Shown piece after piece: positions 23,329-37,200 of a stretch of 64,000 nucleotides of DNA. The stretch lies in the NCBI GenBank assembly GCA_017562135.1, contig QEYB01001217.1:744001-808000 (forward strand), in the 5' to 3' direction. Position numbers and translations under genes: made by a program. The DNA comes from Dipylidium caninum. Taxonomy: Eukaryota; Platyhelminthes; Cestoda; Cyclophyllidea; Dipylidiidae. How positions within the stretch are numbered: the first letter of the stretch is position 1; every line of letters begins with the position of its first letter. The notes below the pieces were generated by a model, which was not told where the DNA came from, searched no databases, and worked only from the letters and a program-made list of their open reading frames with translations.

Positions 23329-24409
23329 GAAGCCGATAAACGTTGAACGCTTTATCTACTTTTATTCGCTATTCAATTGTTAATGTACAGTGCTTAAATT
23401 GACCACTCAATTTTGGGCATAATGGTAACAATGTAAGGGGTGTATTGTTTAATAATTCTTTTTTCCTTAGTTTAGGCTAATTCAAGGTTTTGAATAAGTT
23501 TTTAAAATAAGTGGATATTCAACATGTTTGGTGTTAATTCATTTTTTGCAAAGATGGGTAACTTTTATCAAGTCTGTTTGTGCAAGCGCAACTATTGTGT
23601 TAGGTGTGAGTTAAGGTCACGTACCCACAGTTGTACAAACATCAAAGGAGGGCTATGCTACACGATATGGAGGCGGTGTTTATTTTCACAAGCGTATATT
23701 TTGGTATATCGAGGTTGGAGCGAATTGCTATTCTCTCAAGCAATTTATTTGCTTGTCGAGGGATTCATCGAGAGGTGTTCTCCGAACAACGAATTGAGTT
23801 GGTGAGGGGTATTTTCGTCATTGCGCAAAAAAATGCGACTTGGAGGCTTAAGTCCCAGGTGGTAGATAACTCGACAGTCATGAACTGATGTTACTTATTG
23901 GAAGCACGGGAGAGTGTAGATGTGAAAAGATCAAAAACGGCACAACAAGGACGCTGCGCGATTGTTTATTTGGTTCCTAGTACTCCAACAGGCTGAATTC
24001 GGCACCAATCTCTGGAGAATGAAGTGCATTATTTGTCTGAGATTTGAACGCCAGTATGAGAGTATTAAACAGTGTGTACGGATAAGATCTGCTTATTCGG
24101 ACGTGGCAATGATATCATACAATTCTAACGCCCCAAAATTGCTATCATTGATATAAGATGTATGGATGGTTTGCAAAATCGCTTCCCATTTACTTCAGAA
24201 TAGGTTTGATAAGTGTACCTTTCTTTTAATTGTTACAAAAAGTCCAAACCAATCGCACAATATATATAGATTACAAATTATTTTTACAAAATAACGTAAA
24301 AAATATAAATGATTAACGGGGTGCATGTTGTGATAGTTGTTTACATAGACAGGAACCCTCGCCACTTCGCAAGATATTCGATCGGATCTGCAGGCGTGTC
24401 GGGTACTCT
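23329..24409. other. Intergenic region between COPS4 and PABPC
   Basis: 3' flank of COPS4 and promoter side of PABPC, both on the plus strand. Two overlapping open frames at about 23524-23888 match nothing I know and overlap in different frames, so I do not call a gene. No AATAAA was found near the COPS4 stop. Confidence 0.5.
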
Positions 24410-24457
24410 AAAAAAAACAAAAAAAAATTGTAAAACTATATAAAAAACAAAAAGAAA
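24410..24457 (+). promoter_or_regulatory. A-rich 5' leader of PABPC (putative autoregulatory element)
   Basis: Forty-eight nt immediately before the PABPC ATG, mostly A in blocks separated by single C, G or T bases. In other animals PABPC mRNAs carry an A-rich 5' UTR element that binds PABP and represses its own translation. Position and composition fit; binding itself is inferred. Confidence 0.65.
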
Positions 24458-26834
<2,377 letters not shown>

Positions 26835-28584
26835 AACGGCTGGACTGCCAATTCCGCTTGGAAGTTTCCACCGTTGGTTCTAGGGCTGATTGGTTTTGTT
26901 GTTTCGATTGTTCTATAAATGGTTCAAAAAACGGTGCGTATTATTCCATATACCGGTTCAGCTACTCTGGCCGGTCATAGCCAGGTCTTTGCTATAGTTT
27001 AGGTTATTCGCTACCCTGTTGTCCAAGCATTGATCGTCCAGATAATTTAGAATTGGCTCGCCATACGCTACAGTTGCGCCACGAGTGGTGCTTCGAACTC
27101 AGTGGTGGTGTTGAGTCACGTGGCAAGGTAAAATATTGATAAGCGTAGGGGTGTGGTGAGTCATGGGTGCTTGTATAATCTGGTATGAAGCCCTAGTCAC
27201 ATGCCATATCAATAAAGATCGAAATCGGGTGTGGTTGTGCTCTAGGTTGTCTTTTGTGCCACCTTTTGATTGTTAATTAGGCTAATCTGACCCGAGCGGG
27301 TTAATCTTGGCTCGAAGGTCAGGTGTTTGCAGGTCTCCAATTGTGCCTTCCCTAACATGGAGTTTCCACTTGTGGGAAACTGCCACAAGTGGGAGAAAGC
27401 AGTGCTTTTGTCAGCGATTGGTTGGTTTATCGCATAGTCGGGAGCTAGTACACTACTGGGCTCTGGGTCAACCATGCTTCTGAATTCTCTGATCCCCAAC
27501 ACCAATTTTTCAAATTTGTTGCAGTCTTCATTAAATCTACAAAACTCTCACTCTTCACTAAAATAGGTTAGGATCATCTTTACCCGTTGCATAAACTTTA
27601 TTCGAGTTGCAAAAACCAAGACAAAATTCGAAACTTGTTGTTTAGAAGCAACAATCTGTTAAACGAAATAAGCGCAAACGTCTCGTAGTACTTCAAATCG
27701 TGGTAGCCATTCAATCAACAATGGCCAAAAATGTAGCTCGGAGCAGTGACGAGGGGGTTCTGTTGTATCGCACAAAAGGGTGTATCGCTTGCTCCCGGAG
27801 ACCCGTATCAACTCTACCCAATCTCCTACGATTCACCAAGAAGATGTAGTCGTAGAGAATAGGTGCACCTTAACAATCTGGCAATCCATAAAAGTGCACT
27901 AATCGCGCTGAGAAACACGTAGGGGACTAGTGGTACGAAGTTACTCTAAATGCTCATGTGGCATATTATCCTTACAGAAAAACACGATGTGTTGAGAAAC
28001 ATGCGTACTTTAGGTTTTGATTAGACGTAGTACCCCCGGCGTCACTCAAAGTACTAGTAGAAATAGCATTGAAGGCAGAGCAAACACCTAGCATCATAAC
28101 ACATATAAGGCTTAAGATAGAATCATATATTAAGCAATTCCACATATGAGGTAGAGGTGCTGTAACCTTATCGATATGAGTCAAGATCTCAGACGAGCTC
28201 GAACAGTTAGCTAAAAACACCAATTTACACTCTTATCTTTTACCGTAAAAAATGAAGGTAGTAGCCGCGTTTTAAGCGTTAACTACCTGCTCAAGATGAC
28301 AATAGAGGTAGGACAAAACGCTAAGAACCTGTAGGAAAATAGAAAACCATTAAAAGGCTTGACACTAGATATAAACACTGAATTAAAACCGTTCTCAATA
28401 AAGGCATTTATAAAACCATACTTCTCGTTCGCCTCATCTCATCGCACCAAATATGTAAATGAACTACGCGGCCCCAAAGATCTTCATTCCCATCCACAAA
28501 AGAGACTAAAATGGGGACCATGTTACTTCATATAAAATTTTTCGGATCTAGTGCACGTAAATATGAGAAATGGGATAGTGAGGG
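26835..28584. other. Convergent intergenic region (PABPC / MRPL55)
   Basis: Holds the PABPC 3' UTR with a candidate poly(A) signal at 27211, and the MRPL55 3' flank. A small perfect inverted repeat (arms CCACTTGTGG and CCACAAGTGG) sits near 27366-27392. No coding exon is recognised. Confidence 0.5.
27211..27216 (+). terminator. Candidate polyadenylation signal of PABPC
   Basis: AATAAA 377 nt after the PABPC stop codon, the first canonical hexamer on this strand downstream. A GT-rich stretch follows (GGTGTGGTTGTG). Assignment to PABPC is by position only. Confidence 0.5.
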
Positions 28585-29329
28585 TTACTCAGGCTTAGGT
28601 TTAGACCAAAGAAAGTCATAAGCGGAGGCATCGAAAGAGTTCTCAAACTCCGTGTCATCATTAAGCTCCAAACGCGACCTCGATTTTTGACGTAGCAGAC
28701 GTCGGGCCCGTTCTTCTTCGTCGCATTCGTCCAACGCCAGCGGCAGCTTAAGTTAAAATAGAAGTTTGAAATACTACACCGGTAAAGAACATCACTTGCT
28801 TGATCAACCGTTTAACCTCACAGGCTCCACTGTGTGCTCAGGGTTCACCATCAATCAAGGTTTTTAGACAATTAATTCATTTATTTATGCACATTTCTGT
28901 CAGGCAGTTGGAATTATAAATGTGAAGTGTACGTATTACCTTGTGCCTAAAGGAAGGTATAGGAAATGGTTATATAATCAACGAGGGGCCAATTTATGTT
29001 TGTCTACCAAAGAGAGTAAAAGGTCATTAATAGGGAGTGGAACACGATTCACTTGTAGCAAATATCGCGGCTCCTTGTAGCGAATACGAACAGTAGCGCC
29101 ATTTGTTAGGGCAATCTGAACCGGATACATGCGTCCGTAAAGATTACGATTGATCCGAGTTATGGACGCCCTGGTAGAGGACATTTTCTTGGAAATCCTC
29201 AATTGAGATCAACAGTTGTGAAGGTGTTGTAAGGTTTTGTTCATCAGGCCAAATTCAAGAAGTAACTTACTCGAGGGAGGTGGGAGGAAAACAACAAATA
29301 TTCCACAACGTCAGCAGTCTGGATCTCAT
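28585..29329 (-). CDS. MRPL55: Mitochondrial ribosomal protein mL55 (MRPL55)
   Basis: Component of the mitochondrial large ribosomal subunit. Exons on the minus strand: 29329-29271, 29197-29053 and 28746-28585; phases agree and give 121 aa (human 128). Exon 1 encodes a basic, hydrophobic start (MRSRLLTLWNICC) that suits a mitochondrial import signal. Exon 2 has the family core TRASITRINRNLYGRMYPV and TVRIRYKEPRYLL (human SRASLTRVHRQAYARLYPV and TIHIRYREPRRML). Exon 3 starts LPLALDECDEEERARRL, matching human MPIDLDTLSPEERRARL, and ends in an acidic-aromatic tail FDASAYDFLWSKPKPE. Introns are 73 and 306 nt. It is divergent from PDRG1 across 392 bp. Exon 1 rests on phase and targeting character more than on sequence similarity. 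Confidence 0.88.
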
Positions 29330-29721
29330 ACTTGAAGTCCTAAGATAAGAAAAAGAAGGAAACAAAACAAAACCCATTTCCATTCCTGTGTTTTTAATAT
29401 GCTACATGTGTCAAACAGGAAAGTGACAGAGTTGAAGACCGCAGTCTAAGCAGAGGTCGCACGGAAAGCGACTTACCCTACGCGGAACACCAGCTCAAAA
29501 GTACGCCGTGGCTCTGGTAAATGGTAAAGCCATGCTGACTTTGTTCAATTTCCTCAGTTTATCGATTTATGTTGATGCAGAATAAGTGTTTCGAGCCGTT
29601 TGTTACCGTTTTTGAAATAATGTCTAGGTTAGTTAAATGAACCTTATTTAGTTGAAGGTTATACTGTCAGTGGCTGATTGGCGCACTCAGGGTTACCCAA
29701 TGCCTGCCCGTCAGTATTAAA
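29330..29721. promoter_or_regulatory. Shared divergent promoter region MRPL55 / PDRG1
   Basis: Only 392 bp separate the start codons of MRPL55 (minus) and PDRG1 (plus), so 5' UTRs and core promoters of both must lie here or overlap. No TATA box is convincing. Co-regulation is inference from geometry. Confidence 0.55.
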
Positions 29722-30111
29722 ATGGATAGCTCCCAGGCTGAGCTCCTTCGAAATTTAGAGAAGATAGAAGCAGGCGCCGAGAAGGTAGTGAGCTCTCAGG
29801 ACAAGTGTTTAATGTACGAGAAGTACCAGCGGAAATCTCAAGAGGCCTTAAATTACTTAAAGGAGAACTCCGTACCAGACAGAGTGTGGGCGTGCTTCTC
29901 TCATCAATTTTTCAAATTTCCTAAAAATTCCCTCAAAACCACCTTGAAAGCGGATGTGGACACCTTGTCTATTGAAATAAGATCCCTCCGAGAGGAAGTA
30001 AAGCGTAATTTAGATGATCTGCGCAAGCTAGAAAAGGAAGATCCCCTCAGGGGCTTCAATCTGAATCCTCTCTCCCCAGATGAGATATATGCTGTCACTG
30101 GCATTCACTAA
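29722..30111 (+). CDS. PDRG1: p53 and DNA damage-regulated protein 1 homologue (prefoldin-like)
   Basis: Beta-type prefoldin-like subunit of the R2TP/PAQosome (URI-prefoldin) chaperone assembly in animals. Single coding exon, 129 aa (human 133). It is mostly helical coiled coil: a first helix of roughly residues 3-47, a short hairpin with VWACFSHQFFKFP (human VMVCFGNMFIKMP), and a second helix with charged heptads (LREEVKRNLDDLRKLEKED). The C-terminal family signature LRGFNLNPLSPDEI is nearly identical to human LKGFNLNPLNQDEL. The ATG at 29722 fits the family start. No poly(A) signal is obvious before GALT. Confidence 0.92.
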   Translation: MDSSQAELLRNLEKIEAGAEKVVSSQDKCLMYEKYQRKSQEALNYLKENSVPDRVWACFSHQFFKFPKNSLKTTLKADVDTLSIEIRSLREEVKRNLDDLRKLEKEDPLRGFNLNPLSPDEIYAVTGIH

Positions 30112-31221
30112 ATACTTTCTAAAATTTATTGCGAATACTATGTGTTTTTAACATGTCTTTGTGTTGTTTTCTATGCTGCCACAATCGGCGTTTTGGTTGC
30201 TTTATTTAATTTCGTTTAATACACATTTTCAACTTGTCTGGATCGTTGTCCTATTTACCCAAAATTGCACATCGTCACGGCGTATTGATGCGTTTATTTT
30301 GATCACAGTAGCTCTCATTGCTTTCTCTTGGCTTCGCTATTTTCCCATTATAAACGATCTATATTCCCACACTCCTCTGTTAGAATCCACACCCCACTCT
30401 TAAGTGCTGGCGATACCGACAGAACTTTTGTTCTTGATTGCTGTTTTTAGTTTAGTGCTGAGCAATATGTTTTGTTTCGCTTTTGAGGCATCTCGTGACA
30501 TTTTCTACTTTGACACGGTTATTTGGACCTAATCTGTCACCGCTTATAGTCTTATGTGAAAAGTGTCTTTTCCTTGTGACAGTTTTTTCGCGAATAGATC
30601 GTGAGGGTTGGTTCGAAGCATATGGTTCAGTATCCTCTTCCGATCCTTATTTCTTGAAAGATGTGTAGTGAATTACTCTAGATTGCTAGCGTATTGTTAT
30701 TACTTAATCAAATTGATTGACCGTTTGATTTGTGAGGTGAGCCAGTCAATTTTTACCCATTTACTAGATATTCCAGAAAAATTTAGTTTTGGAATCACCG
30801 ATTAATTTGGGTTCAGCGGCCCTTAGTATGGTGGTGCCATGAAAAGTATTTCTTTGGTATCGTATGGATTTTACATCGGCCCATTTGGAGACTTTTACGC
30901 TTATGAAAATCTTTTGAGCTGTAGGAATGATCTGTTGTCGTGTGTGGTGATTTTATGGGATTTGTAGGTATGGTGTGTACTTGTGACATAGCGGGGTGAC
31001 TTATGCCAATAGGAAGAATTGATTCGTGCAAGTATTTTGGTTACCTTCTTCTTGTAATAGCGCAACTGCTGATTTTGATTGAAGATAATGTTGGCATAGT
31101 AATTCCATCAGGAAAGACTGATGGAGCACGTTGCTTGAGGTAAATTCATCACGTTTTACCGTCTGAGCTAAACATACGCTGTGCGTAATTCAATCTATCC
31201 AGTTGACATTGATCGCCCTAG
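30112..31221. other. Intergenic region PDRG1 to GALT
   Basis: This should contain the PDRG1 3' UTR and any 5' exon of GALT. I searched for a short ATG exon ending in a donor at phase 0 and found none convincing; candidate ATGs run into stops or end in the wrong phase. See the finding on the missing GALT start. Confidence 0.5.
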
Positions 31222-34200
31222 GATCAGGTTATTGCACAACCACCTCAAGACAAGTCTCACCGGCGTTACAATCCACTAACGCAGGAGTGGGTTATTGTCT
31301 CTCCTAACCGCATTAATCGACCATGGACAGGGGCCGTTGAAAAGAACTCGGATACTTTTCTTGAAGGCACAACTCATGCTTCAGGGCACGCGACGAAATC
31401 GACAGCTTTGTCTCCGGGAGGAGTCCGTGCCAGTGGGGCAGTGAACCCATTTTACGATGACGTCTTTACATTTCCTAACGATTTTCCTGCGTTTGTAAGT
31501 GTTTTCTGAGCTTTACCAATATTGGGGTGTTTTCAAGTCCATTTTAACGCCATTTGATGGAAGCTAATATTTTCGTTGTATTCCACCTGTACACTTTGGT
31601 CTAACACTTGCAATAATTCAGTCTATGCTTGTGCATGATGAGGCCATTTTTGTTGGTTCTTTGCTTGGCGGAAATCTATTTACCGTTTCCTACTGTTTGT
31701 GATAAGTGTAGTCGCGAATAAATATACCTGTTCTTTCCGCTATTTTCCTTAAATCGCTCGAAATTTTAACTTCGAACTCATTTATTCATCGACGAACAAT
31801 AGCTTTTGCATATTAGGTTTAGGAGTGACCTTAGAGGAGGTAATTACTTATTTTTTCTGAGTCTATCATCTAACTACACTGGCTCGACAAATCAGGTTAA
31901 TTTGGTATTCCCCGCCATTTCTTCGAACGACATCATAACCAAATCTAACCTTCCGTCTTAACCAGGGTGAGGTATTTCCTTCAAATAATGCAAATTAACA
32001 AAGCTATAAGGAAGATATAGATATTCTCTGTAAGATTTCCACTTGCCAGGTGAAGCTACTTGGTAAAACACTGTGAATAGGATTAGATAATGTACGATCT
32101 CATAGTTTATGTTAAAGTTAACCTTACGATGTAATGAATTTAACGACAGCAACTAAACTATCATGGGGACTTAATGTATTTAGCACTTTACTCGCTGCAC
32201 TTCTCTCACGTCTAAAACAGTTAAAGCCGTTACGAGGGGCTTGGATCCAATTTGATATTTTTGATCCATTCCGCTTAGTTTATTCTTTCCTAATTGTCGA
32301 CTCAACGTTCTTGATAACCATAACGAAATCACTTGTAACGTTTCCACATGTTAATTTCCGCCACTTTTCCATTTGGTAATTGTGCTTTCACCTGGCGTCT
32401 AGTATTTCTGTTACACTCTTTCCTGGTCTTTATTTATGCATTACAACTTTTTCCTCATGAACACACTTGTTTTTTGTTCATTTTAGACATTATTTCTTAT
32501 GGTTTATCTTAGCCCCAGAACTGTTGTTGTGGTTACACCATCTGCCCTATAAACTAAATAAAAAATTACCAAAATTTGTTTAATGGACATGTTTTGTAGT
32601 TCATTATTTATTCTAACTATCCCTTTTTGTTAGAATCCCGTCCAAGAAAGTGGTTTTTTTATCATATCTTGTTTCTAGTCTGAGGAAAAATCAAATAGTT
32701 TCGTTTAGATAATTAGTGCTCGTTTCATTTCATGGAGGAGAAAAACTTAGGCTGTATCAATAAATAAAGCCCCCCGCGGTACAGTAACTAATCTTTTGGC
32801 GATGTAGCGACTCAAATTTCTTTCTTCACACAAATAATCCTGAGGACCGGTCGTCTATACGGCCATGTCCTCTCATCACCACAAAATGAATCACTGGGAC
32901 GTAATCGGTGCGTCAATTCATCAAAACTTGTTTTTTTCTCCTGCTTTGAGGTAGCCTCCTTTGGCCACCCAAAAAAGTATTTTGGTGCAGATTGTTTCTA
33001 TGGAAAGGGTCGATATTTCCATGTGTAAACGTCAAGTCGACTTGACTTCACCTTCTTACTTTACGTGAAACTTTCATTATTAGTTGGAGCCTCAATTTTG
33101 CTAGGCTGTTGATGATAATTTTAATTACCATATATAACACCCACTTTAGAAATCTGTTTTGTTTATTTCTCTGCCCCTCTCCATGGCCACTGAAATGAGT
33201 GTATCCATGTGAGCACAGTTTCCAATCCTTTCATAACGTAACATTTCTTATAGCTAAATCTTCTAGTCATTTTTTGCTCCACAGCGACATCCTGTTGATA
33301 TTCTTACATGATGCTTTTATAGGTCAGAACTAATTCCGCCCAGGTCACTATTTCAGTGGCTCACTTCCCTCCACATATATGGACAGAGGTGTTTTTTTTT
33401 ATTTTGTTCCTTAGATGCGGATTGAAAATAGCATGTGGGACATTGCCGAATGCCAGGATATGCTCCGCCACACTATGTGACGGTAGGCATTATAATTGGT
33501 TCACCCGCCTCGATTGCTTATTCCCCTCGAAGCGTTTGCTGTTTTATTCTCGCAACACAAGTGTTGTGTGCGTCATGCTTAGATGTACGGAGTATAATAT
33601 TTTTATCTGGGTTGCAACTCGTTGTCGGCCAGTCCCCACAGAATGCTTTTGTTATTAGGTCTGTCACTTCGCATCATCTTCCATATCGTCCTGCATATTT
33701 TATCACATTTTGAGAGATGATAGTTTCAGTTTCGCAGTCATTAAGCCTAGGGGACACATTAGGTATGCACTGATCGAGTTTTCACTAATGACGTGGTATT
33801 AGCACTTAGTGTCGAATAGGAGTTTATCGCCGACATGTGGTTTGACAGGATACAAGTATGACAAATGCTAGGTTTGTAAACACCTGATTTCTTTGGTGCT
33901 TGTAAACGTTATCCACGGTAAGTGGAAAATAAAATCCTTGTCAAGACAGTGCTCCAGAGCGCATGTTGCAATTTCCTTTAGCTTGATTAAACAAGAATTC
34001 ATCTCTAAAAACGCCGGTTGGGGTGCTTTATGTCTACCTCGTGGCTGCTAAGAGTGGTTTTTGTTTTCATAAAAATTGTGTCGCCATCGGTGGGGACACA
34101 CCAAACATTTCTGATACAGATACCTTCATCTCAGATCGTTGGTCACTGGGGATTTTTTTAGTTTGTTCTGCTGGGCACAGGTTAAACAGTCTATCCTATG

Positions 34201-37200
34201 GTACCATCATTTACGATCAAAATTTATGATCTTAAATAACGCAATTGAGCCATGACTTATTTGTGGCCCTCTTCTTTTCGCTCTCCAGTGAAATGAATGA
34301 AAAGCGTCAAAATGTGAAACACCCATCTTGACTGATAGTGTCCCAAAAACGTAGGCACGGCGTGAATGAATTACCGGCACTGAGAGATTTCTCTCACTGG
34401 TATCTACTAAAAATCGGCGGAACTTACTAACCTAGTAGGATTATGATCATGAATTGTCTTGAGAGGATTAACGAAGTAGTGAGTGTGTTTTATCACGGAA
34501 GACCCATTCCAAGAAGAGAAAAGCGCCGATGATTGTGGACTTTTAAAAGAGTACCCTATAGGGGTATATGTCGTATATTTAGTGACGCAAAACGACAGTT
34601 TTGTGGCTACGAAAAGTACTTACTTGCTCAGGAAGACTGTCTCCAGGATACTAGTAGAATCAAGTAAAGTGTCATAGGAGGTACTTTTTAAAACTTTTCT
34701 CATTGAATCAGTCGGCACGTTCGAATGGAATGATAAGGGACTTAACCAAGGAAGCACAAACAGCAAAATCCGAGGATCCTCTATTTGCATGGGCCCAGGC
34801 AACGGGCGAGTGCTTCGTTACCTGCTTTCATCCTCGTCCCGATCTTACTTTGGCTCTCATGACACACGAGGAAATTGTCAAAGTCATCGATGAATGGGCC
34901 CGCCTCACCCGCCAATGCTCCGACCTCGGATATCAGTGGATCCAAGTCTTCGAAAACCGTGGCGAAATTATGGGATGCTCGAATCCCCATCCCCATTGTC
35001 AAGTACGTTACTAGTTTGTTGAGTGCTTATGAAAGAAATGACTGACAACTTTCGCTAAAACTTTTCTCCCACACCCCTTCACAGGCTACTGCAGGTTACA
35101 TTATTCATCTTCTGTGATCAGTATCTTATAAGGGACGTTAACACCGTCGGTATAAGCGGCTAGTAAATAAATTACCATTCAGACTCTATTTTCTCTTTGG
35201 CCAAGTCGCTGTTTCAGTTTACCTTTCGCATCCACTTAAGTTAACTTGAAAATATAGAAAAACCAGTAAATTTCGGAGTTTCTTGCATCACTTCTACGGA
35301 GAATGTTTCTGCACAAGACACTGTAGAATAAGTAGAGTAATTCGAAGAGGTATAATTTCCGCTACCTTCTACAAAGACGACTTGAAATGCTAAAGTATAG
35401 AAGCGTTGAGAGACTGGCCAAAGAAAAGATTCATAGCCTTCGATTAGCTTACTGACAATGACATCAAGTGGTCAATGGTCTACTATTTTCCTTCTTTCAA
35501 AACAGTAATTACTGTATTTCTTTAGCATCTCACCATGCGACTCTCTCTGAGGTCTTGAGATTCTTCATCTTAACTGTTGGAGACGGCAGTTTGGCACACT
35601 TCCAATTGTCATATAACTCTTCCGATGTGTTTACGGTTGAAGTGAAGCCCCGGCACCGCTTTGTTGTCGATTAGCCCATCGCATAAACAATGTTGTTTAT
35701 TTGTGTGTGTGTGTGTTCTGTGCCTTGGCGCCTTTTCGTACTTCAGGTGGGCGGCTTCCCAACCCTTCCGTAATGTGTCTAGGTAGCCAAAATCCCTCTG
35801 CTTCATCAACGCTATTTAACCTAGTCCAATCCACCATGCTGTTCAGCATGATGGTGCACTGTTGCCTCGTGGTGTCTATCTAGAACCCTTGTGGCTCATT
35901 TCCTACAACTTCTCCCCACTTTAAGGCCAAAACTTACCATATACTCTGTGAAGACGGGTGTCTCCGCATTCTTGATACGATAGTCGGCGAGTAATGTAAT
36001 TTGCCTTCTCGCTCTCATGGCCTAAGAGCTATCCTCTGCCGATGTGAAACCGATGAAACCTTTTTTCTTTCACAACTTTAACGTGCGTTTCCAAAGGCCT
36101 TCGCGGCGCCCTTAGCGGTTGTAGTTTTACCCCTAATCATATAGTTGCTTGAGGACACGAAAGGACATGATGGTGCGACGTTTTAAATATGTTAATTGCG
36201 TAGTTTCATATGGGAGTGCTGAAATACGGGACCATCCTCTGTGTCCATGTCGTTTTTTTAATTATTCATTCACTAAATGAATGATATCCTTAGGAATTTT
36301 CGCGTCATTATTAATTCATTTCATAACCTCTAATTCACTGTCTAATTTTTGTCTTAATTCACTTAAATTGCCATGCAAAAAATCGTATGAATGCTTAGGC
36401 CACTTTACACGCACCACTCGGTAAAAGTAAACATAATTTCGGTCTCTTCCTAGAAATCTTAGCGAAACTGAGTTTTTTCCTGAGGTAAGCTGAGCATTGT
36501 AGATGTCGATAAGGCAAATCTTTTTTTTTTGACTTCTGAGATCGTGTAAATTTATTGTTTATTTCGTTAAAATGAATGGTACATTTAATTACGAAATACA
36601 TTTCCCAGACATCCGTCTTAATTGAGTAACTCCATGTTTATTGGTTCATTTTTTGGTCTGAAACCGTAAGTATTTAGTAGTCCTTAGAACACTACTATCT
36701 TTGACCATTCTACAAACCTAATGGTCCACTAAGACCGCTGGCGGCAGTCCGGAGAGCAGCGCCAAACCGCCTTCCCTTTGTAACTGGCTGCTCTTTGACC
36801 ATGATGGTCAGCTAGGCACTGTTCGTTATTAATTTAGCTCTTCTAGATCTAGCGCTTTTTAAAGTAACGACCTTTTGGTCAGTTGCTATCCTTTTCGCAA
36901 GAGACTCTATGTAATGCGCAGCTTTTGATCGTTCCGATCTTAATGTATTCTACTGCACTTATTGTAACATTGTGGTGTATGAATTAATAATTTTTTTCGG
37001 GAAATTTGTGAGAAGCACACCACAAACCATCCCAATTGTATCAGGTGATGTGAAGGGCAAATGTCGGCTGTCAATAAAGTAAAATGCCATTTGGTACTCC
37101 AAATTCGACTGCTATGCTATTACCATACTGCGTAGCTAAGACTAGAATTTCTCGTCAGGCAGATTCCTAGCACTTTCCGGCCAGAGTGAAAGGCGTCTTT

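Noticed and set aside
23524..23888. Two overlapping open frames after COPS4
   Set aside because: Different frames over the same bases, no similarity, probably 3' UTR or intergenic sequence.
33356..33713. Overlapping 100- and 92-codon frames in the first GALT intron
   Set aside because: No family similarity, no flanking splice signals in agreement with GALT exons.
35703..35716. (GT)7 microsatellite in a GALT intron
   Set aside because: Short simple repeat with no further significance.
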